Assembly: GCF_034343125.1 (NCBI RefSeq)
Contig: NZ_CP139957.1
Location: forward strand, 1,015,001 to 1,079,000
DNA: 64,000 bases
Direction of reading: 5' to 3'
DNA from: Caldicellulosiruptor danielii
GTDB lineage: Bacteria; Bacillota; Thermoanaerobacteria; Caldicellulosiruptorales; Caldicellulosiruptoraceae
Shown here: positions 45,712-54,995 of the stretch, one piece after another
Position numbering within the stretch: position 1 is the first letter of the stretch
How the letters are laid out: every line of letters begins with the position of its first letter
Translations under genes and position numbers: made by a program
The notes under the pieces: model-generated
Database searches by the model: none
The model's input: only the letters and a program-made list of their open reading frames with translations
What the model was told of the DNA's origin: nothing

Positions 45712-46407
45712 ATGTTTTACTATTTTGACCCTTTGTATCTTGTGTTTGCTATTCCTGCATTTTTGATATCTTTAATAGCTCAAATGAGGGTCCAGATGGT
45801 TTTTTCAAAGTATTCCAGAGCCAGAACATTTTCAGGACTGACAGGTGCCGAGGTTGCCAAGAATATACTGTGGTCCAATGGTATTTATGATGTCAGAGTA
45901 GAGTATGTACCGGGACTTTTGACGGACCATTACGACCCGCGATTTAGAGTGCTCAGATTATCACAGGGTGTTTTTGATTCCAATTCTGTTGCTGCGGTTG
46001 GAGTTGCTGCACACGAGGCAGGGCATGCCATTCAGCACTACCAAAAATATCCGTGGCTTGCTCTTAGAACTGCCATGGTGCCTGTTGTGAATATAGGGTC
46101 GAATTTGGCTTTTCCGCTCATTTTGATAGGGCTTTTACTGAAGAATGGAGATATATTTACAAATCTTGGAATTTTGCTTTTCAGTTTAGCAGTTGTATTT
46201 ACCTTAATTACACTGCCTGTTGAGTTAAATGCCAGCAAAAGGGCTATAGAAGCATTGAAAGTATTAGGCGTTATACTTCCTGACGAGGAGATAGCAGTAA
46301 AGAAAGTGCTTGGTGCGGCTGCTATGACATATGTTGCAGCAGTATCTGTTGCTATACTTCAGCTTTTATATTATCTCAGTTTAGTTCAACGAAGAAGGGA
46401 TGATTAA
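45712..46407 (+). CDS. Zinc metallopeptidase (YugP type)
   Basis: A 231-residue membrane protein with an HEAGH zinc site (VAAHEAGHAIQH near residue 103) flanked by hydrophobic helices at residues 5-22, 115-140, 148-168 and 200-220. The YugP family is a frequent neighbour of def-fmt-rsmB. Substrate is unknown. The stop overlaps the ribosome binding region of rsmB. Confidence 0.9.
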   Translation: MFYYFDPLYLVFAIPAFLISLIAQMRVQMVFSKYSRARTFSGLTGAEVAKNILWSNGIYDVRVEYVPGLLTDHYDPRFRVLRLSQGVFDSNSVAAVGVAAHEAGHAIQHYQKYPWLALRTAMVPVVNIGSNLAFPLILIGLLLKNGDIFTNLGILLFSLAVVFTLITLPVELNASKRAIEALKVLGVILPDEEIAVKKVLGAAAMTYVAAVSVAILQLLYYLSLVQRRRDD

Positions 46408-46409
46408 AG

Positions 46410-47705
46410 ATTAATACGAGAGAAGCAGCTTTTCTGCTACTGTTTGAGGTTGAAAAGAAAAAGTTTTCTGGTATGGACTCTTTGATGGAAAAATTCCATC
46501 AAAAATTAGAAAATGAAAAGGACAGGGCTTTGTTTGTTGAGCTGGTCCATGGTGTTTTGAGATACAAAAACCTTATTGATTACTATATTAATTTTGTTGC
46601 AAAGAAAGGAGTAAAGGATAAAAAGATATTAAACATTTTAAGAGTTGCAACATACGAACTTCTTTTTCTTGAAAAGATTCCAGAGTATGCAACAGTGAAC
46701 GAGGCATGTGAGATTGCAAACAGAATAAGCCCATATTTAAAGGCTTTTGTAAATGCAATTTTGAGAAATATAATCAGAAACAAAAACCAAATAGAAGAGT
46801 CATTGGAAAGAATTAAGGATGTGGACTATAAAAGTTATATCTCAATAAAGCTTTCTTATCCCAGATTTTTGATAGATTATTTAGAAGAGAGTTATGGACT
46901 TGAAAAAGCTTTGAAAATTTTGGAGTTTTTAAATACGAAACCTCCTCAGAGTATAAAGATAAATACTAAAAAAATCGATTTAAATACATTAGCACAGGAG
47001 CTTGAAAAAAAACAATTTAAGTATGAGATTAATTCTCACAACAATGAAATAATCCATGTTTTGAAGGGTAACATAAAGGAAACAGAACTTTATAAGGAAG
47101 GCTATTTCTATTTTCAGGATTTGGCATCCTCTCTTGTTGTTAAGTTAAACCAAGAAGATTTTAAAAGAGCAAAGAAAGTGATAGACCTTTGTGCCGCACC
47201 AGGTGGAAAAACTTTTAACTGCGCAGAGGTTATAGATGGGTTTGTTGTTGCATGTGATGTAAACGAACGCAAGCTTAATATTTTGCGAGAAAACATTTTG
47301 CGTCTTGGTTTTGATAATATCATTGTTGCAAAAAGTGACGCTGAGGTTTTCAACCCTGATTTTGTCGAAAAATTTGACATTGTGATTGCCGACCTTCCAT
47401 GTACTGGTTTTGGTGCAATTAGGAAAAAGCCTGATATCAAATGGAACAAAAGTTATCAGGATATAGACAATCTTCATGAGCTGCAGATAAGAATACTTGA
47501 TAATGCGGCAAGTTACTTAAAAAGAGGAGGACTTCTTTTTTATTCTACATGTACGCTTGGAAGAAAAGAAAATGAAGAGACAGTTTTAAAGTTTTTAGAC
47601 AAACACAAAGATTTTTCATTGGTATCCCAAACAACCATTTTTCCTGATGAGTTTAAATGTGATGGATTTTTTATTTCAAAACTGAGAAAAGAGGGCGAAA
47701 GATAG
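46410..47705 (+). CDS. rsmB: 16S rRNA (cytosine-967 C5) methyltransferase
   Basis: The NusB-like N-terminal domain begins INTREAAFLLLFEVEKKKFSG, readable only from ATT 46410; the first ATG in frame (46473) would delete 21 conserved residues, and an in-frame TGA lies nine bases before the ATT. AAGGG (46396-46400) is nine bases upstream. SAM-binding CAAPGGKTFN near residue 255, the catalytic DLPCTGFGAIRKKPDIKWN near 320 and YSTCTLGRKENEE near 370 (second Cys) are intact. ATT start is inferred; 431 residues. Confidence 0.93.
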   Translation: MNTREAAFLLLFEVEKKKFSGMDSLMEKFHQKLENEKDRALFVELVHGVLRYKNLIDYYINFVAKKGVKDKKILNILRVATYELLFLEKIPEYATVNEACEIANRISPYLKAFVNAILRNIIRNKNQIEESLERIKDVDYKSYISIKLSYPRFLIDYLEESYGLEKALKILEFLNTKPPQSIKINTKKIDLNTLAQELEKKQFKYEINSHNNEIIHVLKGNIKETELYKEGYFYFQDLASSLVVKLNQEDFKRAKKVIDLCAAPGGKTFNCAEVIDGFVVACDVNERKLNILRENILRLGFDNIIVAKSDAEVFNPDFVEKFDIVIADLPCTGFGAIRKKPDIKWNKSYQDIDNLHELQIRILDNAASYLKRGGLLFYSTCTLGRKENEETVLKFLDKHKDFSLVSQTTIFPDEFKCDGFFISKLRKEGER

Positions 47706-47710
47706 GGAAG

Positions 47711-48745
47711 ATGAAAAGGCTTATAAAAGATTTGACGTTTGATGAGCTGAAAAAGTGGCTCGAAAATATTGGTGAAAAACCTTTTAGAGCAAGCCAGATT
47801 TTTGAGTGGCTTTACAAGAAAAATGCTACTTATGTAATGCAGTTTACCAATCTACCACTCGAACTTCGAGAAAAGATTGGTGATGAGTTTTTGATAAACT
47901 CTTTACAGATTTTACAGCATCAAAGTGATGGGGAGAGTATAAAATTTCTGTTTGAACTTTTCGATAAAAATGGAGTTGAAAGTGTATTTTTGCCTTATCG
48001 GTATGGGAATGCAATATGCATCTCAACACAAGTTGGATGCAAAATGAACTGCAGGTTTTGTGCTTCAACAATTGGCGGGTTTGTCAGAAACCTTTCTCCA
48101 GGTGAAATGGTTGACCAGATAATCAATGCAGAAAACTTTACTGGCAAAAGAATAACAAATGTTGTTCTGATGGGAAGTGGCGAGCCATTTGACAACATTG
48201 AAAATGTGCTTAAATTTATAGAGATAATAAATTCAAAAGAGGGAAAAAACATAGGGGCAAGACATATCACCATCTCCACAGTTGGCATAGTTGAAGGGAT
48301 TTATAGGCTTTGTGATTTTCCAAAACAGGTAAATCTCGCTATATCTTTGCATGCCCCAAATAATAGCTTGAGAGATGAGCTTGTTCCGATAAACAAAAAA
48401 TACCCTGTTGAAGATATCATGAAAGCAGTTGATTACTACATTAAAAGAACTAACAGAAGGGTTACTTTTGAGTACGCCCTGATAGATGGGGTAAATGATT
48501 CTATTGAATGTGCTCAAGAGCTTGGCAAGATGCTAAAAGGTAAGCTTGTACATGTAAACTTGATTCCTGTAAACCCTGTTGAAGAAAAAGGATTCAGAAG
48601 ACCTTCAAAAGAAAAAATAAAAGCTTTTTTTGAAACCTTAAAATCATATCAAATTCAAGTTACAATCAGAAGAGAGCTTGGAAGTAGTATATCTGCAGCG
48701 TGCGGACAGCTGAGAAGGCGATATTTTAACATTTCAGAAAAGTAG
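47711..48745 (+). CDS. rlmN: 23S rRNA / tRNA (adenine-2503 C2) methyltransferase RlmN
   Basis: Radical-SAM methylase of 344 residues. The cluster motif CKMNCRFC lies at residues 115-122, an N-terminal helical domain contains FRASQIFEWLYKKNATYV, and the catalytic Cys is in SSISAACGQL at the C-terminus. LMGSGEPFDNIENVLKF near 158 is family-specific. Start ATG 47711 is six bases after rsmB; prpC follows at once. Confidence 0.96.
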   Translation: MKRLIKDLTFDELKKWLENIGEKPFRASQIFEWLYKKNATYVMQFTNLPLELREKIGDEFLINSLQILQHQSDGESIKFLFELFDKNGVESVFLPYRYGNAICISTQVGCKMNCRFCASTIGGFVRNLSPGEMVDQIINAENFTGKRITNVVLMGSGEPFDNIENVLKFIEIINSKEGKNIGARHITISTVGIVEGIYRLCDFPKQVNLAISLHAPNNSLRDELVPINKKYPVEDIMKAVDYYIKRTNRRVTFEYALIDGVNDSIECAQELGKMLKGKLVHVNLIPVNPVEEKGFRRPSKEKIKAFFETLKSYQIQVTIRRELGSSISAACGQLRRRYFNISEK

Positions 48746-48757
48746 GAGATGAAATGC

Positions 48758-49486
48758 GTGAGATACGTTGCTCTCACAGAAAAAGGAAATGTAAGAGCAA
48801 ACAATGAGGATTATTATCTTGTTTACACAGGAGAAGATGGACTAAATATTTTCTTGATAGCTGATGGGATGGGTGGACACAGTTCAGGTGAGGTGGCAAG
48901 CAGTCTTGCCTGCCAGTATGTACTTGACTATATTTTACTGAATCAGAAAAGTTTAGAATATTCTTTAAAGCAAACCATAGAAGAAGCTTACAAATACGCA
49001 AACCAAAAGATTATAAACCTTCAGATAAAAAATCCCCTTTTGTATGGAATGGGGACCACTTTAGCGGGAGTATTTTGCTACAGGGATAAGATACTTATAA
49101 GCAACATTGGTGACTCAAGAGTTTACATTGTAGATAACAATGAAATTAAACAAATTACAGAGGACCATTCTCTGGTTTATGAGATGTTCAAAGATGGAAA
49201 AATTACAAAAGAGGAAATTTACACCCATCCCAAGAAAAACATTATAACAAGAGCGGTTGGCATTGAAGAAGACTTGGAAGTTGATATTTATGAGCTTATC
49301 AGAGAGGAGAGTAAGCACTACTACTTTTTACTCTGCACAGATGGACTTACTAACATGGTCTTTGATACCTACATACACAAGATATTTGAGGAGAATAGTT
49401 TTGATGAAATAGGCAAGAGATTAATAGAAAAGGCTCTTGAAGCAGGCGGAATTGACAATATAACCGTTGTCTACCTTTTGGTATGA
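48758..49486 (+). CDS. prpC: PP2C-type protein phosphatase (PrpC/Stp)
   Basis: Reverses phosphorylation by PrkC. PPM motifs are NNEDYY near residue 15, IADGMGGHSSGEVAS near 35-49, GTTLAG near 100, SNIGDSRVYI near 115 and DGLTNMV near 195. GTG 48758 is nine bases from GGAG (48745-48748); ATG 48749 would touch the binding site. 242 residues. It directly precedes prkC, the standard pair. Confidence 0.95.
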   Translation: MRYVALTEKGNVRANNEDYYLVYTGEDGLNIFLIADGMGGHSSGEVASSLACQYVLDYILLNQKSLEYSLKQTIEEAYKYANQKIINLQIKNPLLYGMGTTLAGVFCYRDKILISNIGDSRVYIVDNNEIKQITEDHSLVYEMFKDGKITKEEIYTHPKKNIITRAVGIEEDLEVDIYELIREESKHYYFLLCTDGLTNMVFDTYIHKIFEENSFDEIGKRLIEKALEAGGIDNITVVYLLV

Positions 49487-49524
49487 ATTAAAAATAAGAG
49501 ATGTTGTGAGGGTGATGATGCCGC

Positions 49525-51408
49525 ATGGATGAGTTTGTAATAGGTAACAGATATAAAGTTGAAGAAAAGTTGGGAAGCGGTGGAATGTCGGTTGTGTACA
49601 AAGCCAAAGATGCAATTTTGAACAGATATGTTGCCATAAAAGTTTTAAGATCAGAATTTGCAACAGACGAGGAATTTTTGCAACGGTTCAGAACAGAAGC
49701 GCTGGCAGCAGCATCTCTTTCGCATCCTAACATTGTATCAATCTATGATGTTGGTGAGCAGGACGGGATGTACTACATAGTTATGGAATATGTAAATGGC
49801 AAAACTCTAAAAGAGTTTATGAAAGAAACAGGCAGGCTCAGTCCAAAAGATGCAACAACCATTGCTATACAGGTTTTGAGAGCTTTGGACCATGCTCACA
49901 AAAAAGGTATTGTGCACAGGGATATAAAACCCCAAAATATTTTGATTGATGAAAATGGGATTATCAAAGTAACAGATTTTGGTATTGCACGGGCAGTTTC
50001 AACAGGCACCATTATAAACACAAATCTCACCATTGGTTCTGTTCACTATTTTTCTCCAGAACAGGCAAGAGGAGGATATGTGGACAGCAGGTCTGACCTG
50101 TACTCTCTTGGAGTTGTGCTTTATGAAATGGTAACAGGAGTTTTGCCGTTTGATGGAGATACTCCAATTTCTATTGCGCTAAAACACCTGCAAGAACAGC
50201 CGATAAAACCTACACTTTATAATCCCAATATACCAAAAAGCTTAGAAGCAATAATTTTAAAGGCAATGCAAAAAGATATTTTGCTGAGGTATCAATCAGC
50301 CAGTGAGATGATTCAAGATTTGAAAAATTCGCTCATTGAACCAGAGGGTGATTTTGTTAGGATAGAGTCGCATGAAAATGCTGCTACCAAACAGTTTCAG
50401 CTTGAAAAGATAAGATCAGATGATACTGCAGTAGACCCAAAAAAAGAGTCAAAAGAAAAAAGAAAAGATTGGATTTATGTTATAGCAGGGATTTTAACTG
50501 CACTTATTATTGTTGCGGTCGGTTGGCTGATATTTTATAATGCTATTGGAAAAAGCTTGACTTATCAAGAAGACAATATAACAATGCCAGACCTTGTAGG
50601 TTTTTCGATTGATGATGCGAAAGTAAAACTTGATGAGCTGGGGCTAAAATATTCGGTTGAAGAGCAAAACGACCTGTCTGAGAAAGGTACAGTTATAAAT
50701 CAAGAACCTGCTGCAGGCATCAAGGTGAAAAAAGATACTACTGTCAAGCTCACTGTAAGCAAAGGGCCAGAAATGGTCAAAGTACCTGATGTAGTTGGGC
50801 TCAATATCAAAGATGCCCAGATAGAGCTTGATAACAGTGGCTTGAGTGTTGAGATAAAGAAAGATTATTCTGACAAGCCAGTGGACACTGTCATTGGGCA
50901 GGAACCTTCTGCAAACCAGCTCATAGAAAAAAACGGTACTGTAATTTTGACTGTTAGCTTAGGGCCAAAAATAGAAAAAGTATTAGTTCCAGACGTTACA
51001 GGAATGAATATAGTTGATGCCAAGGATGTTTTACAAAAAAATGGACTTAACGTCGGGAACATAACTTATAAAGAGGTCACAGACAGAGAGTCTGATATTG
51101 TTATCAGCCAATCACCATCTTACGGGCAGCAGGTTGTAAAAGGAAGCACTGTTGATTTAATAGTGACCAAAAAGGTTGAGCCAAAAACCACAACTAAGAT
51201 AATCATAAAGACTGTAATTTTGCCTTCTGATTTACAAGAGGCAAATGTTAAGATAGTGGTTAGCTCAAATGGAAATGAGAGCATTGTATTTGATAGGATA
51301 GTGAAAAAAGAAGAGACTCCTTTACAGGTTAAAATTCCTATCACTGGACCGTCTACAATCAGGATGTATATAAATGACCAATTATCAACAGAAGAGACGG
51401 TGGAGTAG
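49525..51408 (+). CDS. prkC: Serine/threonine protein kinase PrkC with three PASTA domains
   Basis: Membrane kinase that senses muropeptides or lipid II. Kinase domain residues 1-270: GSGGMSVVYKA, VHRDIKPQNILI, VTDFGIARAVS. A single membrane helix follows at about 313-335. Outside are three PASTA repeats (starting MPDLVGFS, VPDVVGLN and VPDVTGMN), then a C-terminal beta-rich domain of about 85 residues. In Bacillus it promotes spore germination. rsgA follows after two bases. Confidence 0.95.
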   Translation: MDEFVIGNRYKVEEKLGSGGMSVVYKAKDAILNRYVAIKVLRSEFATDEEFLQRFRTEALAAASLSHPNIVSIYDVGEQDGMYYIVMEYVNGKTLKEFMKETGRLSPKDATTIAIQVLRALDHAHKKGIVHRDIKPQNILIDENGIIKVTDFGIARAVSTGTIINTNLTIGSVHYFSPEQARGGYVDSRSDLYSLGVVLYEMVTGVLPFDGDTPISIALKHLQEQPIKPTLYNPNIPKSLEAIILKAMQKDILLRYQSASEMIQDLKNSLIEPEGDFVRIESHENAATKQFQLEKIRSDDTAVDPKKESKEKRKDWIYVIAGILTALIIVAVGWLIFYNAIGKSLTYQEDNITMPDLVGFSIDDAKVKLDELGLKYSVEEQNDLSEKGTVINQEPAAGIKVKKDTTVKLTVSKGPEMVKVPDVVGLNIKDAQIELDNSGLSVEIKKDYSDKPVDTVIGQEPSANQLIEKNGTVILTVSLGPKIEKVLVPDVTGMNIVDAKDVLQKNGLNVGNITYKEVTDRESDIVISQSPSYGQQVVKGSTVDLIVTKKVEPKTTTKIIIKTVILPSDLQEANVKIVVSSNGNESIVFDRIVKKEETPLQVKIPITGPSTIRMYINDQLSTEETVE

Positions 51409-51410
51409 CC

Positions 51411-52283
51411 ATGCAGATAAATGGGGTGATTGGAAAACTAATTGCTGGATTTTATTATGTTTATGACCATGCTGGAAATATATATGAATGCAGAGCAAGA
51501 GGGATTTTTAGGAAAGATGATATTACTCCGCTTGTAGGCGACAATGTGGTTATTGTAGAAAAAAGCGAAGGTTCATATGTTATAGATAAGGTTCTACCAC
51601 GAAAAAATCAGCTTATCCGGCCACAAATTGCAAATGTAGATATTGCCATTGTAGTGGTTGCGTCAGTGTCGCCGCAGGTATCTTTAATCGCACTTGATAA
51701 ACTTCTGGTAAATGTGTTAAAGGAAAAGGTAAAGCCTGTAATTTGTGTAAATAAAATTGATTTGGATGATGGAAAAACATTTGAGATGATAAATCGGCAG
51801 TACACTGTATTTGACGTGATAGGTGTATCTGCAAAGACCGGAGAAGGTATTGATAAACTCAAAAACTATATTCAGGGTAGAATCTCGGTTTTTGCTGGTC
51901 AGTCTGGTGTTGGGAAAAGTTCTATACTTAACTGTCTTATTCCAGGAGCTAACTTGAAAGTGGGTGAAATTTCTAAAAAAATTGAAAGAGGAAGACATAC
52001 AACAAGGGTAGTAGAACTTTTGCGTGCAGGGAAAGATACCTACATTGCAGACACGCCAGGTTTTAGTTCAATTGAGATAATAGGACTTTTAAGACATGAG
52101 CTAAAATACTATTACCCGGAATTTTATGATTTTGAAGGATGTAAGTTTCCAGGTTGCAATCACATATTTGAACCTGACTGTGTAGTAAAAGCTGCAGTGA
52201 ACGAGAAAAAAATAAATTTTGAAAGGTATGAAAGGTACAAACAGATATTTATACAACTTCCTGCACAAAAAGAGTACGATTAA
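51411..52283 (+). CDS. rsgA: Ribosome small subunit-dependent GTPase A
   Basis: Assembly GTPase of the 30S subunit. An OB-fold N-terminal domain is followed by a circularly permuted GTPase: NKIDLDD (G4) near residue 115, SVFAGQSGVGKSSILN (G1) near 165 and DTPGFSSIE (G3) near 213, and a C-terminal zinc knuckle CKFPGCNHIFEPDC. 290 residues. PrkC in Bacillus phosphorylates this protein, matching its place next to prpC-prkC. Confidence 0.95.
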   Translation: MQINGVIGKLIAGFYYVYDHAGNIYECRARGIFRKDDITPLVGDNVVIVEKSEGSYVIDKVLPRKNQLIRPQIANVDIAIVVVASVSPQVSLIALDKLLVNVLKEKVKPVICVNKIDLDDGKTFEMINRQYTVFDVIGVSAKTGEGIDKLKNYIQGRISVFAGQSGVGKSSILNCLIPGANLKVGEISKKIERGRHTTRVVELLRAGKDTYIADTPGFSSIEIIGLLRHELKYYYPEFYDFEGCKFPGCNHIFEPDCVVKAAVNEKKINFERYERYKQIFIQLPAQKEYD

Positions 52284-52299
52284 AGGAGAGGATTAAAAG

Positions 52300-52964
52300 T
52301 TGCAGATAAAGATTGCGCCGTCTATTCTGTCTTCTGATTTTGCAGACCTCAAAAGTGAGCTCAAAAAACTTGAGTTGGCTGGAGCTGATTTAGTTCATAT
52401 AGATGTTATGGACGGGAACTTTGTAGACAATATCACAATTGGTGCCCCGGTTGTAAGCAGTCTCAGAAAGAACTCTAACCTTTTTTTGATGTGCATCTAA
52501 TGGTTTTACAACCAGAAAAGCATATTGAAAAATTTGTTCAAAGCGGTGCTGACAATATTACAGTCCACGCAGAGGTAACATATCATTTAGATGCCGTCAT
52601 CAGCAAAATAAAAAGTTTTGGCAAAAAAGCAAGTGTTGCGCTAAATCCTGCAACACCTGTATATATGATACAAAATGTTCTTGGCATTGTTGATATGGTT
52701 TTAGTTATGACTGTAAATCCCGGATATGGAGGGCAAAAGTTTATACCATATACTTTAAAAAAGATTGAGACGTTGGCAAACCTTAGAGAAAAGGAAGGCC
52801 TTTCGTTTGAGATTGAGGTTGATGGCGGTATTAATGAAGAGACAATTGTTGATTGTGTAAACGCAGGTGCGAACGTGATAGTTGCCGGTTCATATGTATT
52901 TGACAGTGGTGATGTTTCAAAATCTATTGAGATTTTGAGAAGTAAGATTCGAAGTTTGAGGTAA
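52300..52964 (+). pseudogene. rpe: Ribulose-phosphate 3-epimerase, interrupted by a frameshift
   Basis: Pentose phosphate pathway enzyme. The first frame, from TTG 52300, has [17 protein letters not shown] and [16 protein letters not shown] and stops after NSNLFLMCI. The second frame resumes as [16 protein letters not shown] and has VNPGYGGQKFI and EVDGGINEETI. The seven-T run at 52481-52487 needs one more T to give NLFFDVHLM and a normal 221-residue protein. Most likely a homopolymer miscall. Confidence 0.88.
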
Positions 52965-52980
52965 ATAATTTTTGCGCTTC

Positions 52981-53009
52981 TTGTTAAAATAAAAGTAAGG
53001 TGGTATAAT
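52981..53009 (+). promoter_or_regulatory. Promoter of the rimP-nusA-infB operon
   Basis: TTGTTA (52981-52986), 17 bases, and an extended -10 TGGTATAAT (TATAAT at 53004-53009). Transcription would begin near 53016, leaving a leader of about 120 bases. Confidence 0.85.
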
Positions 53010-53049
53010 ATTTATAATCAGAGGTACTGACATAAAGTGAATTAGCATG

Positions 53050-53070
53050 AGAGTGGGTATCCCCCACTCT
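53050..53070 (+). promoter_or_regulatory. Leader hairpin of the nusA operon
   Basis: AGAGTGGG (53050-53057), five-base loop, CCCACTCT (53063-53070). It lies inside the transcribed leader after the promoter and has no strong U-run, so it may be a stable leader structure or attenuator rather than a plain terminator. Confidence 0.5.
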
Positions 53071-53135
53071 TTAATATTGTTTATAGAGTTTTAAGGTAGT
53101 AAAAAGCTTTAATCGAAGGGAGAAGGATATTTCTC

Positions 53136-53591
53136 ATGTCAAAGATAACAAAGAAAGTGGAGGAACTTGTAAAACCTATATTAGAAAGATATGGTTTTGA
53201 CTTGGTGGATATTGAATTCAAAAAGGAAGGCAAAAGTCATTTTCTGAGAGTGTATATAGACAAACCCGGTGGAATTACAATAGATGATTGCCAGCTTGTC
53301 AGTGAAGAACTTTCTGAAAAGCTTGATATTGTTGACCCTATTCCATTTAGCTATTATTTAGAGGTCTCATCACCGGGTATTGACAGGCCTCTTGTCACTG
53401 ACAGAGATTTTATAAGAAACAAAGGAAGAGTTGTTGATGTGTTTTTGAGTCAGCCTTTTTTGAACCGTACAAAGATTACAGGAGAGCTTGTGGAGAAGAA
53501 TGAAAAATCCCTGGTTTTGATTGTGGGTAAAGAGAAGATAGACATACCTGTGGAAAACATAAAGAAGGTGAAGCTTGCGATAAGATTTTAA
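53136..53591 (+). CDS. rimP: Ribosome maturation factor RimP
   Basis: A 151-residue factor for 30S maturation. LERYGFDLVDIEFKKEGKSHFLRVYIDKPGGITIDDCQLVSEELS and YYLEVSSPGIDRPL are the family core; the C-terminal SH3-like domain follows. GAAGGGAG precedes ATG 53136. First gene of the nusA operon. Confidence 0.95.
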   Translation: MSKITKKVEELVKPILERYGFDLVDIEFKKEGKSHFLRVYIDKPGGITIDDCQLVSEELSEKLDIVDPIPFSYYLEVSSPGIDRPLVTDRDFIRNKGRVVDVFLSQPFLNRTKITGELVEKNEKSLVLIVGKEKIDIPVENIKKVKLAIRF

Positions 53592-53620
53592 CTAACAGAT
53601 AGAAGGGGGATTTCAGAAAA

Positions 53621-54694
53621 ATGCCAAAAAAAGAACAAACCCTTGATTTTCAAGAGCTGTTTTCGGCAATTGATGAGCTTGAAAGGGAGTATAAGATTGA
53701 AAAGGATTATGTATACTCAGTGTTAGAATCTGCTCTTTTGACTGCTTATAAGCAGGTAAAAGGAATAAAGGACAAAAATCTTTCTAACGTTAAAGTTTCC
53801 ATTGACCCCGAAAGGGGAAGTGTCAAAATTTATGAGTACAGAAAAGTTGTCGAAAATGTAAAAGACAGAAAAAACGAAATTTCACTCGAGGATGCACAGA
53901 AAATTGATAAGCGGTATAAAGTTGGGGATATTGTAGCAATAGAGGTTCCCATTTCGCAGTTTAGTAGAAAGGCAGCAATGACAGTTAGGCAGACGGTCAT
54001 AGGAAAGATTCGAGAGAAAAGAAGAAGTATAATCTTCGAAGATTACTCTTCAAAGGTTGACAATATAGTAACAGGTGTTATACAAAGAATTGATAAGAAA
54101 AACGTTATTGTAGAGATTGAGGGCGGAAAAGTTGAAGCAATCCTTCCTATGGAGGAACAGATACCCGGAGAGGAGTACAAACCAGGAACAATGATGAAGT
54201 TTTATATTACTGAGGTTAGAATTCCGCCCAAAGAAAAAGAGCCTATTGTTTATCTTTCAAGAACCCATCCAAATTTGATAAAAAGACTTATGGAGAATGA
54301 GGTGCCTGAGATACAAGAGGGTATAATTGAAGTAAAGGCAATTGCAAGAGAGGCAGGTTCAAGGTCAAAAGTGGCAGTTTATTCTAACAGTTTAAAGGTT
54401 GACCCTGTTGGAGCTTGTATAGGTGAGAAGGGTATACGAATTCAGAATGTTCTAAGACATTTAAATGGTGAGAAAATTGACATTGTAAAATGGAGCAGTG
54501 ATATTGGTGAGTTCATAAAAAATGCTCTCAGTCCTGCAGAGGTTGTCCATATTGATTTGAATCTAATCGAGAAAAAGGCGTTTGTCCTTGTTCCAAACAG
54601 CCAATTGTCTCTTGCGATTGGCAAGGGTGGACAAAACGCTCGGCTTGCAGCGAAACTGACTGGTTGGAAGATAGATATTAAGGGGAAAGATTGA
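53621..54694 (+). CDS. nusA: Transcription termination/antitermination protein NusA
   Basis: RNA polymerase-binding factor of 357 residues without the C-terminal acidic repeats of enterobacteria. N-terminal polymerase-binding domain (1-130), S1 domain (about 135-200: DNIVTGVIQRIDKKNVIVE), KH1 (REAGSRSKVAVYS onward) and KH2 (NSQLSLAIGKGGQNARLAAKLTGWKI). The GACIGEKGIRI motif in KH1 is intact. Confidence 0.96.
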   Translation: MPKKEQTLDFQELFSAIDELEREYKIEKDYVYSVLESALLTAYKQVKGIKDKNLSNVKVSIDPERGSVKIYEYRKVVENVKDRKNEISLEDAQKIDKRYKVGDIVAIEVPISQFSRKAAMTVRQTVIGKIREKRRSIIFEDYSSKVDNIVTGVIQRIDKKNVIVEIEGGKVEAILPMEEQIPGEEYKPGTMMKFYITEVRIPPKEKEPIVYLSRTHPNLIKRLMENEVPEIQEGIIEVKAIAREAGSRSKVAVYSNSLKVDPVGACIGEKGIRIQNVLRHLNGEKIDIVKWSSDIGEFIKNALSPAEVVHIDLNLIEKKAFVLVPNSQLSLAIGKGGQNARLAAKLTGWKIDIKGKD

Positions 54695-54707
54695 TTGGGG
54701 TGAAAAT

Positions 54708-54971
54708 GTGCAAGAGTATATTCCTCATAGAAAATGTGTCGGTTGTATGAGCATAAAACCAAAAAGAGAGCTTTTACGAATAGTCAGGACAAATGAGGGA
54801 ATTTTTATTGACCCAAAACAGAAAATGCCAGGAAGAGGAGCATATATTTGCAAAGATTTAGGGTGTTTAAAACTTGCCATAAAGAAAAAGGGATTAGAGA
54901 GGTCGCTGAAGATTAATATTCCAAAGGGTTTTTATGAGGAACTTGAGAGATTTTTAAAAGATGGGCAATAA
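54708..54971 (+). CDS. rnpM: RNase P modulator RnpM (YlxR)
   Basis: An 87-residue RNA-binding protein: RKCVGCMSIKPKRELLRIVR then PGRGAYICKDLGCLKLAIKKKGLERSL, both highly conserved in YlxR. Recent work on YlxR shows binding to RNase P RNA and modulation of its activity. The start is GTG 54708. In many relatives the ylxQ (L7Ae-like) gene follows; here infB follows directly. Confidence 0.93.
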   Translation: MQEYIPHRKCVGCMSIKPKRELLRIVRTNEGIFIDPKQKMPGRGAYICKDLGCLKLAIKKKGLERSLKINIPKGFYEELERFLKDGQ

Positions 54972-54995
54972 AAGCGTTTATGCGGAGGTGTGGGA

